Source: an uncultured Bacilli bacterium
GTDB taxonomy: Bacteria > Bacillota_I > Bacilli_A > RF39 > UBA660
DNA: 12,371 nt
Reading direction: 5' to 3'
Assembly (NCBI GenBank): GCA_934130485.1
Contig: CAKOYE010000033.1
Location: 1-12,371, forward strand
The notes under the pieces are model-generated. The model saw only the letters and a program-made list of their open reading frames with translations, did not search any database and was not told where the DNA came from. How positions within the stretch are numbered: the stretch's first letter is position 1; each line of letters opens with the position of its first letter. Position numbers and translations under genes: made by a program. Below, in pieces: positions 1-6,229 of this stretch.

Positions 1-492
1 TATACCAATGTATCTTGGTAAATTTTTTACATCTTTAAATATTTCCATAGAAACATATTTATCAACAATTGATATTAACCACGATTCTTTATATCTTGGA
101 GGTCTAATATTAAGTGGAAACATATGTTTTTTTATTATATCCTCTACTTTTTTATTCATTAAATTTGGAAAATGTTTTTTGGAATTTTCTAAGGCTTCAC
201 CAGCGTGAGAAAATCCATGTTTTTTAAAAAATGGTCTTGTATCTTTTTCTTCTTGCCAAGGTTTATAATAAAAGTCATGTAGTAGGCCACCTATTGCAGC
301 ACTTTTATAATCCATTTTTAATTTTTTAGCAATTCTATATGATAATATTGAAACGGCTAAACAATGGTCATATACTGTCCTATCGCCATGATGACGAAAT
401 TTTTTTCTTCTCTCAAATTCTGGGTTATTTAAAATACTTGCCACAATATTATAATATTCGTGATCTTTTTCTAAATATTTTTCTATTTTCAC
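1..492 (-). CDS. HD-domain phosphohydrolase-like protein, 3' end cut by window edge
   Basis: 164 codons are visible from a GTG start, with a GGAAAGAGGG ribosome binding site 7 nt upstream; the frame stays open to base 1, so the C-terminus is missing. The residues fit an HD metal-dependent phosphohydrolase fold: H43 (in VYDHCLAVS), the H72-D73 pair (in GGLLHDF), H96 (HGFSHAGEAL), H123 (IIKKHMFP) and D144 (SIVDKYVS). No signal peptide or membrane segment is seen, so it is probably cytoplasmic. Members of this fold cleave phosphate esters, often of nucleotides, but the substrate cannot be read from sequence. It has its own promoter and lies after the jag terminator, so it is not part of the ribosomal/YidC operon. 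It occupies the place where many Bacillota carry mnmE. The fold call is solid; the specific function is unknown. Confidence 0.75.
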   Translation of the reverse strand, partial: MKIEKYLEKDHEYYNIVASILNNPEFERRKKFRHHGDRTVYDHCLAVSILSYRIAKKLKMDYKSAAIGGLLHDFYYKPWQEEKDTRPFFKKHGFSHAGEALENSKKHFPNLMNKKVEDIIKKHMFPLNIRPPRYKESWLISIVDKYVSMEIFKDVKNLPRYIGI

Positions 493-514
493 TTGTGTAC
501 CCTCTTTCCATATA

Positions 515-543
515 ATTTTATATTATTATTTTTTTTTAGTCAA
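515..543 (-). promoter_or_regulatory. Sigma-A type promoter of the HD-domain gene
   Basis: On the minus strand, TTGACT (543-538) is separated by exactly 17 bp from TAAAAT (520-515), five of six matches to consensus at each box. The -35 box lies immediately past the jag terminator's U-tract, and the predicted leader is short before the GTG start at 492. This is a sequence match only. Confidence 0.6.
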
Positions 544-575
544 TTAAAAAGAGAAAATTAAATCTAATCTTCTCT
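544..575 (-). terminator. Intrinsic terminator of the rpmH-rnpA-yidC-jag cluster
   Basis: On the minus strand an 11-bp stem (575-565 pairing with 560-550, with one G-U wobble) encloses a 4-nt loop and is followed by a U-rich tract. The jag TAG stop (566-564) spans the stem-loop junction, so the end of the gene forms part of the terminator. Confidence 0.7.
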
Positions 576-1178
576 ATATTTAATAACTATATATCTATTT
601 GGTTCTTCACCAATACTTTCAGTTTTTAAATTTTCGTAATCATTAACATAGTTGTGCACAATCATTCTTTCATACGAATTCATTGGATCAAGTTTTACGT
701 CAACTTTTGTTTCAAGTATTTCACCAATTATTTTTTTGATTTCATTTTCTAAATTTTCTATTTTTTTAGCTTTATAATTAGATGCATCTATATTTATCTT
801 TACTTTATTATTTGTCATCCTTTTTATAATTGTTCTTAAAATAACTTGAATTGCATTCAAATTTTTTCCTGCTTTTCCAATTAGTATTGCATTATTATCA
901 GATATAAGTAAAATGTTAAATTCATTTTCTTCATTTTTTATTTCGCAATTAATAGATATATTAAATGATTTTGCCAAAGTTAAGAAAAAAATTTTTATAT
1001 AATTCTTTATATCCTCTTTTTTTATTACTTTAGATATTATTTTTTTTCCTTTAAATAAACTACTCTTTTCTACACTATCAATAATTACTACATCATTTTT
1101 TGATAAATTCAATTCTTTTGTTATGTTTTCATTTATTTCTTGTTCATTTTTTCCTTCAATTTCAATTACTTCACACAT
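564..1178 (-). CDS. jag: Jag/KhpB RNA-binding protein (Jag_N, KH and R3H domains)
   Basis: 204 residues in the standard Jag/KhpB layout: an N-terminal Jag_N domain (about 1-50), a KH domain (about 65-135) with the GxxG loop as GKAG at 101-104, and a C-terminal R3H domain with the R171-x3-H175 motif (ERMIVHNYV). The family binds RNA and in Gram-positive bacteria influences cell elongation and division, often with a partner KH protein (KhpA); it is classically encoded next to spoIIIJ/yidC, as here. The ATG at 1178 has an AAGAGG site upstream and lies inside the 3' end of yidC (13-bp overlap), which suggests coupled translation. The linker between the Jag_N and KH domains is shorter than in many Firmicute homologues. 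An intrinsic terminator covers the stop codon, so this gene ends the operon. Confidence 0.95.
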   Translation of the reverse strand: MCEVIEIEGKNEQEINENITKELNLSKNDVVIIDSVEKSSLFKGKKIISKVIKKEDIKNYIKIFFLTLAKSFNISINCEIKNEENEFNILLISDNNAILIGKAGKNLNAIQVILRTIIKRMTNNKVKINIDASNYKAKKIENLENEIKKIIGEILETKVDVKLDPMNSYERMIVHNYVNDYENLKTESIGEEPNRYIVIKYRED

Positions 1179-2098
1179 TTAGCTTTACCTCTTTTTACTA
1201 TCAAATTTTGAATTATTGTAAATGTACTATTAGCAATCCAATATAGTTCAATACCTGCTGACATAGAAATAGACGCTATTCCTATAAATATAATAGAGAA
1301 ATTACTCATCATTTTCATTTGTTTTTCTGCTTCTGGTGTCATTGATGCTGTACTATTTAATTTGAATGAGAAATATGTAGCTAATACTACTAATACCACT
1401 AAAATAAGATAATAATAGTGTCCATTTTGAAGTCCGATTAATGGACTTGTTCCTAATTCTAGACCAAGAAAATTTTCTTCAAAAATTGCTGGAAGTCTAT
1501 TCATAGCTTCAAAGAATGCGAAAAATAATGGAATTTGAATAAGTGAGAATAAACAACCAGTCATAGGATTTATATTATATTTTTTATATATCATCATCAT
1601 TTCTTGACTTTTTCTCATTAAATCATCTTGCGATGTTTTATTTTCATATTTTTTTTCTAATTTATCAAGTTCTGGTTTAGCATTTTTCATATTCTCTGAT
1701 TGCATTGCTGTCTTTTTTGTTATTGGATATAATATTAATCTAATTATAATCGTAATTAATAAAATAGATAAACCGTAATTTTTTGTTAACTCACCTACTT
1801 TGACAATTATTATTGCTAAAGGTTTTACAAAAACAGTTGTCCAAATACCATCATATTTAGTATTATTTAGGCTTAATTTACTACATTCTGGCAATTCACT
1901 TAAATCAAAATCATATTTTTCATATGTAGCGATTGTTTCTTCTGCTTCTGGTTTACATAAAATATTTGAAGCTAAATTTTGACCTGTCAATTCATTTTTT
2001 ACTATTTTTTTATCAGAATCTTTCAAATATTTCGTACATCCTGTTAAACTAAATACTAAAAATGTCATTATTATTAATTTTGTAAATTTATTCTTCAC
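1166..2098 (-). CDS. yidC: YidC/Oxa1/SpoIIIJ membrane protein insertase, lipoprotein type
   Basis: 310 residues. The N-terminal signal ends in a lipobox (LTGC, C21), as in Gram-positive YidC/SpoIIIJ lipoproteins. The conserved core follows: a helix ending in IIIRLILYP with R120, the groove arginine of the family; a cytoplasmic charged hairpin (about 130-178); and hydrophobic segments at about 179-199, 227-245 and 264-300. The role is insertion and folding of membrane proteins, alone or with SecYEG. Start is GTG at 2098, backed by an AAGGAGGAG site inside the end of rnpA; ATG alternatives would cut into the signal peptide. It overlaps rnpA by 11 bp and jag by 13 bp. The extracytoplasmic stretch between the lipobox and the first core helix (about 22-88) is rather long and has two cysteines, C48 and C72. 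B. subtilis SpoIIIJ is about 260 residues, so this one is on the long side. Confidence 0.95.
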   Translation of the reverse strand: MKNKFTKLIIMTFLVFSLTGCTKYLKDSDKKIVKNELTGQNLASNILCKPEAEETIATYEKYDFDLSELPECSKLSLNNTKYDGIWTTVFVKPLAIIIVKVGELTKNYGLSILLITIIIRLILYPITKKTAMQSENMKNAKPELDKLEKKYENKTSQDDLMRKSQEMMMIYKKYNINPMTGCLFSLIQIPLFFAFFEAMNRLPAIFEENFLGLELGTSPLIGLQNGHYYYLILVVLVVLATYFSFKLNSTASMTPEAEKQMKMMSNFSIIFIGIASISMSAGIELYWIANSTFTIIQNLIVKRGKAKCVK

Positions 2099-2435
2099 TT
2101 TTCTCCTCCTTGGTAATTCTAAATTTTTTTACTATTTCAGTTAAAGATTTTTCTATATTTAAATAAGTTGAATCTAAATAACCTTTCCTCACTATTATAA
2201 TACAATTGAAATTATTTTCATAGATATTTTTATCAAGAATACTTTTAAGTTGTCTTTTTATTTTGTTTCTTGTAACAGCATTACCTATTTTTTTACTTAC
2301 TGAAAATCCAAATCTATACTTGTCCACTTGTTTTTTTTCAATAAAAACTATTAATTCTCTTGTTTTATATGGTTTAATATTCTTTATTATCCTATTATAT
2401 TCATCATTACTTTTAATTATATTTATTTTTTTCAT
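2088..2435 (-). CDS. rnpA: Ribonuclease P protein component
   Basis: 115 residues, typical for RnpA. The family signature is clear: FGFSVSKKIGNAVTRN at about 42-57 leads into the RNKIKRQLK motif (56-64), the RNR region that contacts RNase P RNA. The protein binds the catalytic RNA and helps it recognise the 5' leader of precursor tRNAs. The ATG at 2435 is preceded by an AAGAGGG site. The place between rpmH and yidC is the conserved one for this gene. A hairpin terminator or attenuator (2454-2479) separates it from rpmH, so expression probably depends on partial read-through from the rpmH promoter. The last codons contain the strong ribosome binding site of yidC, and the reading frames overlap by 11 bp. 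Confidence 0.96.
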   Translation of the reverse strand: MKKINIIKSNDEYNRIIKNIKPYKTRELIVFIEKKQVDKYRFGFSVSKKIGNAVTRNKIKRQLKSILDKNIYENNFNCIIIVRKGYLDSTYLNIEKSLTEIVKKFRITKEEKSEE

Positions 2436-2453
2436 ATATAACCCTCTTATAGT

Positions 2454-2479
2454 AAAAAACCACTAATTTTTTAGTGGTT
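2454..2479 (-). terminator. Hairpin terminator or attenuator between rpmH and rnpA
   Basis: On the minus strand a perfect 9-bp stem (AACCACTAA / TTAGTGGTT) with an AAAA loop is followed by a run of Us. It lies 4 bp past the rpmH stop and before the rnpA start. It would let the abundant L34 message end while allowing some read-through into rnpA-yidC-jag. The drop in expression is inferred. Confidence 0.75.
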
Positions 2480-2483
2480 ATTG

Positions 2484-2606
2484 TTAACGTGATAAAACTT
2501 TACGTCCTTTTCTTCTTCTACTATTTATAATTTTTGTTTTCATTCTTGCTAAGAAACCTTGTTTCTTACTTCTTCTACGATTATTTGGTTGATAAGTTCT
2601 TTTCAT
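2484..2606 (-). CDS. rpmH: 50S ribosomal protein L34
   Basis: A 40-residue basic protein starting MKRTYQPNNRRRSKKQGF and ending RRRKGRKVLSR, unmistakably L34, a component of the large ribosomal subunit. The ATG at 2606 follows a perfect AGGAGGTG site with 6-nt spacing, and a consensus sigma-A promoter lies just upstream. It is divergent from dnaA, the classic arrangement at bacterial origins. At 40 residues it is about four shorter than the usual 44: compared with the common ARMxTKNGRKVLARRRRKGRK pattern, the middle reads ARMKTKIINSRRRKGRK, so a few residues between the TK and RRRKGRK blocks are missing. The core ends are intact and it should be functional. Confidence 0.96.
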   Translation of the reverse strand: MKRTYQPNNRRRSKKQGFLARMKTKIINSRRRKGRKVLSR

Positions 2607-2648
2607 CTAATACACCTCCTGATTCAAAAATTTTCCGTTGCTTTTTCA

Positions 2649-2677
2649 ATTATATATATTTATTTACAATTTGTCAA
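2649..2677 (-). promoter_or_regulatory. Consensus sigma-A promoter of rpmH
   Basis: On the minus strand, a perfect TTGACA (2677-2672) lies 17 bp from a perfect TATAAT (2654-2649). Transcription would start near 2642, giving a leader of roughly 35 nt. It is the best promoter in the window, as expected for a ribosomal protein gene. Confidence 0.85.
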
Positions 2678-2703
2678 ATATATTTTTAAAAATACACAAT
2701 TTT

Positions 2704-2883
2704 TGTGCAAAACTTATAAACTATCGTTTTTCTATGTTTATATTTTTTGAACATATATGTTTAAATTTTTATTTGATATTAATTTTACTTAAAAGTTTTT
2801 ATGTGCAAAAAATGTTGAAATTTATTTTTTTGTGTTCAAAACTATTTATTTTTTATAAAAAATAGTTTAAAATATGTTAATAA
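2704..2883. other. oriC, upstream part: candidate DnaA-box cluster in the rpmH-dnaA gap
   Basis: The 300-bp gap between divergent rpmH and dnaA carries five 9-mers close to a DnaA box. TTTTGCACA occurs at 2704-2712 and 2802-2810 (minus orientation) and fits the relaxed TTWTNCACA pattern exactly. TTTTGAACA occurs at 2745-2753 (plus) and 2833-2841 (minus), and TTATTAACA at 2875-2883 (minus); each of these differs by one base. The surrounding DNA is almost pure A/T, with an imperfect AT palindrome at about 2839-2868. In B. subtilis the same gap holds one half of a bipartite origin. No canonical TTATCCACA was seen, so the individual boxes are inferred. Confidence 0.65.
2830..2859 (+). promoter_or_regulatory. 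Possible dnaA promoter
   Basis: TTGTGT (2830-2835) and TATAAA (2854-2859) are spaced by 18 bp. The -35 box is weak and AT-rich DNA offers many chance -10 boxes. A DnaA-box-like 9-mer (2833-2841) overlaps it, which would fit DnaA autorepression. Tentative. Confidence 0.3.
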
Positions 2884-2906
2884 GTCAGGAGTAGAGGTGT
2901 ATTATT

Positions 2907-4253
2907 GTGGATTTAAAAAATATTTGGGAAGAGGCGTTAAAGAAATTTAAGGAAAATTTGTCTTCAATTGTATTTGAAACTTGGTTTTCCGAAACAGAAT
3001 TATTTGATTTAAATAATAATGTTGCTAAAATAAAGGTTCCAACACATGTTCATAAAAAATATTTAAAAGAAAATTATAATGATTTAGTATGTGAAGTGTT
3101 TAATGAAATAGCTGGTTCAAATTTTGCTTTTGAATATTATACAGAAGAAGAAATTGATGAAAATGTCAAAATAAATACTGATGAAGTAGGGGTTCCAGCG
3201 TTTAATTTTGAATCAAACTTAAATCCACAATATACATTTGATAACTTTATTGTTGGTAAATCAAATAAATTTGCACGGCTTTCTGCTTTTGCAGTTGCTG
3301 AAAAACCTGGTATTATGTATAATCCTTTATTTTTATATGGTAATAGTGGGTTAGGGAAGACACACTTGATGCACGCTATCGGAAATTATATTGTGCAAAA
3401 CAGTAAGAAAAAAGTTTTATACATAACAAGTGATGATTTTATAAATGATTTTGTTGATTTACATAGAAAAAGTGATGGTAATAATATTGATGATGTGCAA
3501 AACTTTAAAAAGAAATATCGAGATATAGATGTTCTTATGATTGATGATATTCAATATTTACAAGTTGCTGATAAATCTCAAGAAGCATTTTTCCACACCT
3601 TTAATGAATTATATGCTAATAACAAGCAAATAATTATATCTTCAGATAGATCTCCTGATGACTTAAAAAGACTAGAAGATCGTTTAAAAACAAGGTTTAA
3701 CTGGGGTTTAACTGCTGATATTCTTCCACCTGATTTTGATCTTAGAATGCAAATTATAAATAAAAAGATTGAAAGTAATTTTATGCAAGAAGAATTTTCA
3801 GAAGATGTTAAGGAATATATTGCTAGCAATTGTTCAACCGATATAAGAAAACTTGAAGGAGCAATTACAAGGGTTACCGCTTATGCTGCTACTATGAACG
3901 AAAAATCAATAACACTTGATGTTACTGTAGAAGCACTTAAAGACTTCTTTTCAAAAACTGTTATATCAAAGAATAAAATGGATCAAGTCCAACAACTTGT
4001 TTCACAAAACTACAATGTATCAATTGATGATTTAAAAAGTAAAAAGAGGGTAGCTAATATTGCACTAGCGCGACAAATCGCAATGTATTTATGTAGGATT
4101 GTTTTGGAAGAATCTCTTCCTAAAATTGGTATAGAATTTGGTGGAAAAAATCATACTACTGTAATGCATTCTGTTGATAAAATCAAAAAAGAAATGAAAA
4201 AAAATAAAGAGTTCGAAATAGAAATAAACAAGTTAGTAGCACAAATTAAATAG
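2907..4253 (+). CDS. dnaA: Chromosomal replication initiator DnaA
   Basis: 448 residues, normal length. The order is domain I (about 1-80), a short linker, the AAA+ domain with Walker A GNSGLGKT (145-152) and Walker B VLMIDD (209-214), and the DNA-binding domain IV, including SKKRVANIALARQIAMYL (from about 378) and the signature loop FGGKNHTTVMHS (411-422). ATP-DnaA binds DnaA boxes, opens the duplex and recruits the helicase. Start is GTG at 2907 with AGAGGTG 7 nt upstream. It is divergent from rpmH and followed by dnaN; candidate DnaA boxes flank it on both sides. The odd point is the domain IV loop, normally GGRDHTTV: R and D are replaced by K414 and N415 in a motif that touches the box, in line with the divergent boxes seen here. 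Confidence 0.98.
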   Translation: MDLKNIWEEALKKFKENLSSIVFETWFSETELFDLNNNVAKIKVPTHVHKKYLKENYNDLVCEVFNEIAGSNFAFEYYTEEEIDENVKINTDEVGVPAFNFESNLNPQYTFDNFIVGKSNKFARLSAFAVAEKPGIMYNPLFLYGNSGLGKTHLMHAIGNYIVQNSKKKVLYITSDDFINDFVDLHRKSDGNNIDDVQNFKKKYRDIDVLMIDDIQYLQVADKSQEAFFHTFNELYANNKQIIISSDRSPDDLKRLEDRLKTRFNWGLTADILPPDFDLRMQIINKKIESNFMQEEFSEDVKEYIASNCSTDIRKLEGAITRVTAYAATMNEKSITLDVTVEALKDFFSKTVISKNKMDQVQQLVSQNYNVSIDDLKSKKRVANIALARQIAMYLCRIVLEESLPKIGIEFGGKNHTTVMHSVDKIKKEMKKNKEFEIEINKLVAQIK

Positions 4254-4350
4254 TTTTGAACATAAAAACTTTTCTTATTTAGTCTTTATATATAACAAAA
4301 ATATAAAGTTATGAACATTTTGAACATTAATAATAACAATAATTAATAAA
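4254..4350. other. oriC, downstream part: abutting DnaA-box-like repeats and probable unwinding element
   Basis: The 122-bp dnaA-dnaN gap holds three box-like 9-mers on the plus strand: TTTTGAACA at 4254-4262, directly after the dnaA stop, then TTATGAACA (4309-4317) and TTTTGAACA (4318-4326) with no base between them. They are followed by an A/T-only stretch (apart from one C) with 3-bp periodicity (TAATAATAACAATAA, from 4328) running to the dnaN ribosome binding site. In B. subtilis the unwinding element and its DnaA-trios lie in this same gap next to two boxes. The fit to the canonical 3'-GAT/AAT trio is only partial. The function is inferred from position and layout. Confidence 0.6.
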
Positions 4351-4375
4351 AAAATAAATATAAAAGGAGAACTTT

Positions 4376-5497
4376 ATGAAATTAAAAATTAAAAAAAATA
4401 TTTTAATGGAACATCTAAATTATGTTATAAAAGGTATATCTAGTAAAAATTTAATTCCAATACTTAACTGTATAAAATTTAATTTAACACAAGATGGTTT
4501 ATATATGATGAGTACAGATAATGAGATTGCAATTAAAACATTCATTGATAAAAATGAAATTGAGGATATAGAAGAATGTGGTGATATTGTTGTATCAGGT
4601 AAATATATATATGAAATAGTAAAAAAATTACCTAATACAGTTGTTAATATAGAAGAACTAGTTGATTCTAAATTATATATATATACAGAAAATACATCTT
4701 GTAACTTAAATTGTAATAATGTTAATGATTTTCCTGATTTAGAACTTGAAAATAGTTTAAGTCCTATTTTAGTTAGTAAAAAACTTTTTAAAACAATCAT
4801 TAATCAAACAGTTTTTGCTACATCTAATCAAGAATCACGTCCAGTTTTAACAGGTATTAATTTAAAAATAACTGATAATGTTTTAGAATGTACTGCAACA
4901 GATTCTTATCGTTTATCTAAAAAAACAGTTATTTTAAATTCTTCAACAGATGATAATGTTAATATTTTGATTCCAACTAGAAATTTAAATGAATTAGTTA
5001 AATTATTTAATGATGAAGAAGATAATATAGAACTTCATATATTTAGTAATAAAATAATATTTAAGTTTAATTATATAATATTTATGTCTAGATTAATTAA
5101 TGGAACATATCCTGATACATCTAAATTAATACCTACAGAATTTGAGTTAAAAATTAAGGTTAATTTAAACGATTTTTATGCTTCATTAGATAGAGCATCA
5201 TTATTAACAAATGAAGATGATAAAAATACTATTAAACTTGAAAGTTTTGAAGATAGAATAAAAATATTTTCTAATATTCCAGAAATTGGAAATGTTGAAG
5301 AAACAATACTTGCTAATAAAAATAATTCAGGTAATATAAAAATCGCATTTAGTTCTAGATATATGATGGATGCTTTAAAGGCTTTTGATTGTACAGATAT
5401 AGAATTAAAGTTTAATGGTGAGGTAAAACCAATAGTTATTACTGATGTTGATAATGAAAATTTAATTGAACTTATATTACCTATAAGAACATATTAA
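4376..5497 (+). CDS. dnaN: DNA polymerase III sliding clamp, beta subunit
   Basis: 373 residues, the usual length for the three-domain beta clamp. Recognisable stretches are SGKYIYEIVKKLPN near the end of domain I, FATSNQESRPVLTGINLK and CTATDSYRLSKK in domain II, and the typical end ELILPIRTY. As a ring-shaped dimer it encircles DNA and holds polymerase III, ligase and repair factors through their clamp-binding motifs. The ATG at 4376 has AAAGGAGA 5 nt upstream. It lies 122 bp after dnaA across the putative unwinding region and probably shares dnaA's transcript; no clear separate promoter was found. A strong terminator directly follows, so this transcript ends before comK. Confidence 0.98.
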   Translation: MKLKIKKNILMEHLNYVIKGISSKNLIPILNCIKFNLTQDGLYMMSTDNEIAIKTFIDKNEIEDIEECGDIVVSGKYIYEIVKKLPNTVVNIEELVDSKLYIYTENTSCNLNCNNVNDFPDLELENSLSPILVSKKLFKTIINQTVFATSNQESRPVLTGINLKITDNVLECTATDSYRLSKKTVILNSSTDDNVNILIPTRNLNELVKLFNDEEDNIELHIFSNKIIFKFNYIIFMSRLINGTYPDTSKLIPTEFELKIKVNLNDFYASLDRASLLTNEDDKNTIKLESFEDRIKIFSNIPEIGNVEETILANKNNSGNIKIAFSSRYMMDALKAFDCTDIELKFNGEVKPIVITDVDNENLIELILPIRTY

Positions 5498-5502
5498 TAT
5501 GT

Positions 5503-5540
5503 GGAAAATTGTTAATTTTAAACAATTTTCCTTTTTTTTT
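5503..5540 (+). terminator. Intrinsic terminator after dnaN
   Basis: A perfect 11-bp stem (GGAAAATTGTT / AACAATTTTCC) with a 7-nt loop is followed by nine Ts. It starts 6 bp after the dnaN stop and insulates comK from the dnaA-dnaN transcript. Confidence 0.85.
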
Positions 5541-5549
5541 AGACATTTT

Positions 5550-5615
5550 TTGAGCAATTTCGACAATTTTATGTGTTATAAAAAAGGAAATTGGATATTT
5601 TTTTCGAAAAATATC
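5550..5615 (+). promoter_or_regulatory. Putative comK promoter and leader hairpin
   Basis: A candidate TTGAGC (5550-5555) lies 18 bp from TGTTAT (5574-5579), a weak pair. Downstream, a perfect 9-bp inverted repeat (GATATTTTT 5594-5602, AAAAATATC 5607-5615) encloses a TTCG loop. It ends 3 bp before the AGGGGGTG ribosome binding site (5619-5626). The hairpin would lie in the leader RNA and could modulate access to the site. There is no U-tract, so it is not a terminator. The promoter is tentative; the hairpin is plain in the sequence. Confidence 0.4.
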
Positions 5616-5631
5616 TATAGGGGGTGATATT

Positions 5632-6081
5632 ATGATAAATAGTTATGAAATTTCTCAAGACACTTTAGCAATAATTCCTATTGACTCAAAAAAGAGTGAA
5701 GTTATTGAAATAGGTGATAATTTTATTGTTAATAAAAGTGCTACAAAAATTGTTGATGACAGTTGTAGATTTTTTGGAAGTTCTTTAAATGGAAGACACG
5801 AAGGTACAAAAAGTTTAATTGGCGTTAATTATAAAGCACCTGTCATTGTTGAAGAAACTTCTTCTATGATTTTCTTTCCAACCAATTCTCCTAGACTTAC
5901 TGATTGTACTTGGATCTCTTTAAATAATATTGAAAACTATTCTAAAAATAATGGGAAAACAGAAATAGTGTTTAAAAATGGAAAAGTAATAGAAGTTGAT
6001 GTTTCCTATGGTTCTTTAGAAAATCAAGTTTTACGTTCAACAAGATTAGAATCAATTTTAAGAAAAAGAAAAGGAATGTAA
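5632..6081 (+). CDS. comK: ComK-family competence transcription factor, short form
   Basis: 149 residues that follow B. subtilis ComK nearly from end to end: SYEIS near the start, SCRFFGSSLNGRHEGTK at 44-60, KAPVIV (68-73), FFPTNSP (81-87), CTWIS (92-96), FKNGK (114-118) and SYGSLENQVLR (125-135). ComK is a DNA-binding activator that switches on late competence genes (DNA uptake and recombination). The ATG at 5632 has AGGGGGTG 5 nt upstream. It stands alone between terminators in the dnaN-recF gap, where Bacilli usually have yaaA. It ends at about the position of residue 160 of the roughly 190-residue Bacillus protein, so the tail holding the FMLYPK motif bound by MecA is missing. This looks like a natural short form, since the frame ends cleanly and a terminator follows. 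Family assignment is strong; control of competence in this organism is inferred. Confidence 0.9.
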   Translation: MINSYEISQDTLAIIPIDSKKSEVIEIGDNFIVNKSATKIVDDSCRFFGSSLNGRHEGTKSLIGVNYKAPVIVEETSSMIFFPTNSPRLTDCTWISLNNIENYSKNNGKTEIVFKNGKVIEVDVSYGSLENQVLRSTRLESILRKRKGM

Positions 6082-6093
6082 GTAATTTTTATT

Positions 6094-6130
6094 AAAAAAA
6101 TGAGTTATTTAACTCATTTTTTATTTTTTT
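6094..6130 (+). terminator. Intrinsic terminator after comK
   Basis: A 12-bp stem (AAAAAATGAGTT 6095-6106 / AACTCATTTTTT 6111-6122) with an ATTT loop runs into a T-rich tract. The A-run on the other side would make it usable in both directions. Confidence 0.8.
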
Positions 6131-6143
6131 ACGTATTTTTTTG

Positions 6144-6152
6144 TGCTATAAT
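6144..6152 (+). promoter_or_regulatory. Extended -10 promoter upstream of recF-gyrB-gyrA
   Basis: TGC followed directly by TATAAT (6147-6152) is a perfect extended -10 element. The -35 region is only a T-run and has no good match. Transcription would start near 6159, giving a leader of about 70 nt before recF. It is the only clear promoter between the comK terminator and gyrA. Confidence 0.6.
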
Positions 6153-6229
6153 ATTAAGTGTGTATAGGAGTATATGTTTATATAGAAAATTGATTTAATG
6201 AACTTTAAATTAAAAAAAAGAGGTAAAAG

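Noticed and set aside
8..208. Plus-strand open frame at the left edge
   Set aside because: Antisense to the HD-domain gene, whose minus-strand frame has the conserved metal-binding residues.
1800..1982. Plus-strand open frame inside yidC
   Set aside because: Shadow frame antisense to a clearly conserved gene, with no recognisable motif.
2559..2865. Two hydrophobic plus-strand open frames in the rpmH-dnaA gap
   Set aside because: They cover the antisense of rpmH and the AT-rich origin; F/I/Y/L-rich peptides are what low-complexity T-rich DNA encodes, and no ribosome binding site was found.
5498..5631. ComK-box pair (AAAA-N5-TTTT) for autoregulation upstream of comK
   Set aside because: No exact AAAA-N5-TTTT was found in this gap, and in DNA this AT-rich near matches have no weight.
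6082..6229. Riboswitch or small RNA in the comK-recF gap
   Set aside because: Apart from the comK terminator and an extended -10 promoter, the gap shows no stable structure or conserved motif.
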